Below are positions 59,701 to 64,000 of a DNA stretch of 64,000 bases, one piece after another. The translations under genes and the position numbers were made by a program. The DNA is from Ooceraea biroi (Eukaryota; Arthropoda; Insecta; Hymenoptera; Formicidae), in the NCBI RefSeq assembly GCF_003672135.1, contig NC_039510.1, forward strand, positions 2,418,001 through 2,482,000, read 5' to 3'. The notes under the pieces are model-generated. The model made no database searches. It was not told the DNA's origin and saw only the letters and a list, made by a program, of their open reading frames with translations. Every line of letters starts with the position of its first letter. Positions within the stretch are counted from its first letter, which is position 1.

Positions 59701-62700
59701 TCTCTTGTCGTCGTCTTCGTCGTCGACCGGATAATCAAGTTCCTGTCTCTGGTCCCTTATTTCCCAGGCAAAAAGATAGCAACCCCAGACCGAGGGCCGA
59801 GGGTGGACGTTTAGTGGTCCTTCCTCCGACATTGCCTTCCATCCGCGGCCGGGCACCTCTCCATTCTTTCTTCTCGCCGAGAAATCGTGCGATTCCAGAA
59901 CGAGACCAGAAACAAAAGCGGAAAGGTCGGGGGACGACAAGGGATGACGAAGAAAGGTGGTGGGCTGCGACGACACCCCGGTCCCCGGATCACTCTCATT
60001 TATCAAGTTAAATGCGAGGTATGCCGCATAATGCCAACGGCGAGGTTCTCCGAGCGGATCATGAAGCACGTAGGGCTCCTGCTCTACACGCTCCTGTTTC
60101 GTGAGCGCATTTTCGCGCACGCCATGCTAATCTGACCTGTTCCCTCTCGTAGTAGCATCAGATTAACGTGTCGTCGCACACCGACCGATTCGGCGTTTTG
60201 CACGGAAGAAAACGTGCTGCGAGCCCATTCGGGGTATCGATTCAAGAAACGTGTCTTCGAAATGCGGAATCGCCCTCGTTGCGGAAAATAAAGTCACGAG
60301 TCGACGAATCAGATAGTTTTGAGCTTCCCACGATAGAACCGGATGAAAAGCTATGCAACGAAGATGCACTCGAGTATCAATTTACGAGAGTTCCGTTCTC
60401 GTGTAAATGAAATTTGCGTAAGTAAGAGACTCAAGAATCTGAGTTAATCATAATCATATATTTCAATTCTGACCTGACCCTGAAAAGAAAAATTGATCCA
60501 AGACTGACTCGCATGTATCTAAATCCGCGTTAATAGAATTAAATTGAGACTCGAGTGCATCACTTTAAGAGCACAATTCTTCCCAGCGTTTAGTGCGTAA
60601 TTTTATTGCATCTCTGCGGATTAGCATGTCATACTCGAATTGCCGTAAATCAACGTCTGAGAATCTCACCCCGTGGAAAATTTACAGTGGTCTTTCGGTG
60701 CGCGGTGAGAGTCCAATGAAAGTCACTGCAGTGGCTGTTGCGGAAAGGTTGAGGACTCATCGGAGCGTTCCTCGACTTCCTTGCACGGACGAGCGGGTGA
60801 TTTATGTACAAACGTGATTGCGAGGCATCGTAATAATTCAAGATCGCCGGCCGTTCGCGCTTCCGCTTTCCATTGCGGAGCCGGTGCCGTATTCTTCAAT
60901 ACATTTTCAGCCCGGAGTGGTGCCTGACGGGGGACGGAACGAACACGGAAGTGAACACTGCGCTGCGCAACAACGAGGTGCATGCAACGCGTGCCTATCG
61001 TCGTTTCTTGGTATTTCCATCCACTTTTATTCTTTACTATAATAGCATCCGACATGAGAACGCCGTTCGTGACCAGCAAACGAGACTCTCTATGTGCTCG
61101 CGCTCGGTCGGACGTGCTCGTTTTTCCTCTCGTTTCGCTTTTCCTGAGCGTCCGCAGCTCCGCGTACGTGCAGCTGGCTTTAATTAAAAATGAGCGGCAT
61201 TTTTTCTCATATTACGTCAACGGGCTACGTCCGAGGTAAACGTTATTGTTTCATTTCTGGCTGTTACTTCGCCGGTCACCTTTACGAATTGTTCGTGTAT
61301 CCGTAACCGCGTGCGATTTCTAGTCGAGTTTTGTATGAACGAGACGATCATAGAGAACTGTAGTGATCGTCACGTCAGATGTATTCTTCAAAGGGTGCAA
61401 GGGCAATTGTAGGAATAAAACTCGGAGATGAAAAATATTAAAATGACATTTTAGTCCAAAGGCTTTTGCGAAGAAAAAATTTATCCTCATGCAACAATTG
61501 CTTAACACGTTGACTGCCATCATACAATTAGATGACATTGCCTCCAATGCTGTTTTTATATCACGTTTCGTCATACAAGTTTTCTTGCAATTATAGGCGA
61601 AAAATGTAATAACTTTATGCACGACACAAACGACGAGAGAGCAAATCATGCCCTCGACTATCGTCTTTCCTCTTCCTTTAATTCTTCCGAAGACAAAGAT
61701 GTGCGTGGCAAGATTGAATTAAAGATTGGCACGTCCGGCAAGTTCTCGGGCAAGTGCTCGTGTCTTACACCGAAAACAGTGATAAACTTGTCAATTGCGA
61801 GCGCAGTAAACGTGGAGGCGTAATCTCCCGGCTTAATCTGCCACTTGAGTCGGTTTACATCAGCATTTACTGTGGGACATTTAGACTTCCGCAGAGAGTG
61901 CATCGTTCGACGGGGTCATCTCCCCGAAGAACGATGCTACTCATTACGGAGCAAAATTAAATGTCGGCATAATTTCCGGTTCCGGTTACGAGCGCAGCGA
62001 GGTCGTTACCGCCACGAATTAGAGTCGCGTTACAAAGCCGACCTGACGAACTCGCTCGACAAAACGGCGCCGTCGACTCGTACTCCCGGAGTACGGGGTT
62101 GCTTCGGTCGAAGACGATACCGGAGTGATGAGAACGAAAGGGCGTCTGCTCAGAGAGAGATAAGGGCACCTCCTGCCGTTCCTTCGCGAGTGTCACTTCC
62201 GGGTCGCATAAAAGAGTTCTTCCATCGCGATGAGAGTAATTCGACGCGAACACTCCAGCGGGAGAAAAAAACATCGGACAACACGAGTGTCAACGTGTTA
62301 GCTCCTTTGCGATCGAAAGATGATAAGTCCTGATATATTTGCGACCTCGATCCAAGCACTTTTAATCGTTTGACTGCTTTGACAGCGCCTATAGACGAAA
62401 ATGCTCCAAGAAAATGGTCGTCGTGTGCGATCGACGCCTACAGGCGCTTGACTTCTTTCTTGGTAGTGACTTAACACCTTTATCCACCAAGCCAAGCTGT
62501 ATTTTAGTTTAATTGACTTTCCGTTCAACTGGATTGTTCAGATTTGCCGTAATATGTCTGTATAATCATTTCCATAATTTTATCAAATCAAAATATCAAA
62601 TTACAAATGCAGTTTGTTCATTACGCTTTACTGTTATTATTAAACGGCCATTATCTTGCAAATAATGTAAATAATTGCATATTATAATATTATATCATAA

Positions 62701-63928
62701 TACATTTATCACATGTCAATCACTGGTGACTGTCATAGTGAGGAATGTGTAAAAATAATCTTAGCAATCTGCGTTCTCAAAATTACGAAAAGAGTTTTAG
62801 TACATTTTTCATAATTCAAATGACCTACATAAACTCGCAAAAGCGTACCATGATGATAATCAATTCAACTGCACACAACGAGCGCTTTGCTTTCGAATGA
62901 ATCGCAGTCAAAGAATTAAATTTGGAGCATGAAAACAATAACGCATTAAACGTTTTCGCATTTATTTATCTTCATACGACTGGCCGAACTTACTCGCTCG
63001 GGAGTTTATGGAGGTTTGTAAAGTATCTTTATGCGGTTTTTCTACCAGTGCACCACTGTAACGGAACGGCCGCACAAAATATTCGCTAAAGCGGATCCGC
63101 GAGCGCGCACGCGAAAGACATATCAGTGAAAACGCAATTTCATGCCAGGACGACAACGATTCTCTGCGAATCTTTTTGCACGAGCGACGCTCTCGCACTT
63201 TTTAATTTACAGCCTAAAATGGTCGAATCAAAAAGCGGATTGAATTGCGCACGGTAATCGATGTGCGCGCATCAGTATTCCACGGCGAGCGCCGCGCCGC
63301 GCCGACCGTGCGGATCCCACTCCGAAGGCTGCATGATACCAGGGGTGTGTACGTGTGTGTACATGTACGTGTTTGTGTGTGAGCTTCAACCGGAGATTTC
63401 AAATGCACGTTGCGAAGCAAGAGACGGGGAGAAGGCGGGGGGAGAGGAAAAATCAGAAAAGGAAGAAAAATGAATAATCGTGTAACAGTTAACATGGAGA
63501 GGCGCGATACACTTACAGCATCGCGGCGGGTGGTTGCCGTTTTTCATTCGGATAGCGGGATACGCAAATAAAGGAAGCGGTGCGTGCCGCGGTTTCGTTA
63601 TTCCATCCCCGCAGTGTCGGTGGTGCACATCCGGATAAGCCCCAACCGCACCGACTCGCGAAGGAGATTTCCCGTTAGTCACGAATCGCCGAGTCGATAC
63701 CTGCGAGAAACGTAATGCAATTACGCAATTACTCGGAAGCCGACCGCTCCACGTTGGGCGAGACTGCAGCCCAACAACAGCAGAAAAAAAAATAAAACGG
63801 AATAAAATAAAAAAATAAACTGGATGTCAAACACGCGTCCGTACGCCTCCGATATTTGACGGGTCGAGCAATGTTCATTTATACGGTTCGTCTCCTCTAC
63901 TTGCTAATTCCAGTCGTCTTCATTACAG
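56781..63928. other. Downstream region without a recognised gene
   Basis: CpG-rich segments (57240-57850, 58600-59060, 59360-60370) carry overlapping chance open frames, the longest 252 codons on the minus strand at 59362-60120, none with a family signature. AT-rich sequence lies at 57880-58130 and 62540-62950. A GT-rich tract is at 63346-63381. It could be extended 3'UTR, a further Dpr intron leading to an alternative exon, or intergenic DNA. Confidence 0.5.
63346..63381 (+). repeat. Interrupted GT-rich tract
   Basis: GTGTGTACGTGTGTGTACAT then GTACGTGTTTGTGTGTG: GT repeats broken by TACGT and TACAT. Confidence 0.8.
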
Positions 63929-64000
63929 GCAATGTTCCTCGTGATCAGAACCCACCCAACACTGACTGCCGAACGAGACAAGCAAATGGAAAAAATAGAA
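63929..64000 (+). CDS. Possible alternative terminal exon (partial, runs off window)
   Basis: A well-formed acceptor precedes this segment: a branch-point-like TTGCTAATT at 63901-63909, a pyrimidine-rich stretch and ATTACAG ending at 63928. Joined to the phase-1 donor at 55376, the reading frame is open through the window edge and begins GNVPRDQNPPNTD in place of GEYPAAMQ. A second frame is also open, so openness over 72 bases is weak evidence. I do not recognise the peptide as a known Dpr tail. It may instead belong to a neighbouring gene or be a chance acceptor. Confidence 0.22.

Noticed and set aside
59362..60120. 252-codon open frame on the minus strand
   Set aside because: Composition is typical of CpG-rich non-coding sequence, with no domain, no signal peptide and overlapping frames on the other strand.

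Overview
The window reads as nuclear DNA of an insect, most probably a hymenopteran and ant-like. The grounds are intron-rich coding sequence, very long introns, abundant CpG alternating with AT-rich stretches, many (GA)n/(CT)n microsatellites and small non-autonomous DNA transposons. Only three short blocks are convincingly protein-coding. All are on the + strand and belong to one gene.

That gene is a member of the Dpr (defective proboscis extension response) family of neuronal immunoglobulin-superfamily surface proteins. The exons at 42507-42634 and 55208-55376 encode the second Ig domain, and 56060-56151 encodes the C-terminal tail with a stop codon. They join through consensus GT-AG introns in matching phases (12,573 bp and 683 bp). 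The tail ends in a short hydrophobic run right at the stop, as in GPI-anchor signals. No Ig1 or signal-peptide exon was found, so the 5' part of the gene most likely lies left of the window and bases 1-42506 are probably one large intron. A good splice acceptor at 63928 is followed by sequence open to the window end in the phase needed by the 55376 donor. It may be an alternative terminal exon or the start of another gene.

The rest is non-coding. 1-42506 holds microsatellites, a 51-bp tandem duplication (20788), a 45-bp direct repeat pair (37748/37902) and a complete hAT-type MITE (35135-35563) with a perfect 8-bp target duplication and inverted arrays of 40-bp units. The 12.6-kb intron holds a TTAA-flanked piggyBac-like element (46566-47463) containing a smaller inverted repeat, a decayed mariner-like remnant (49006-49311) and a near-perfect foldback element with a 9-bp direct repeat (52756-52942). 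Downstream of the stop is a probable 3'UTR with a compound (GA)n/(GT)n microsatellite, then sequence with no recognised gene. I found no tRNA, rRNA, CRISPR array or operon. The many open frames of 60-260 codons look like chance ORFs in CpG-rich DNA. I did not find a previously undescribed multi-gene system; the most interesting items are the MITE architectures and the possible alternative 3' exon.
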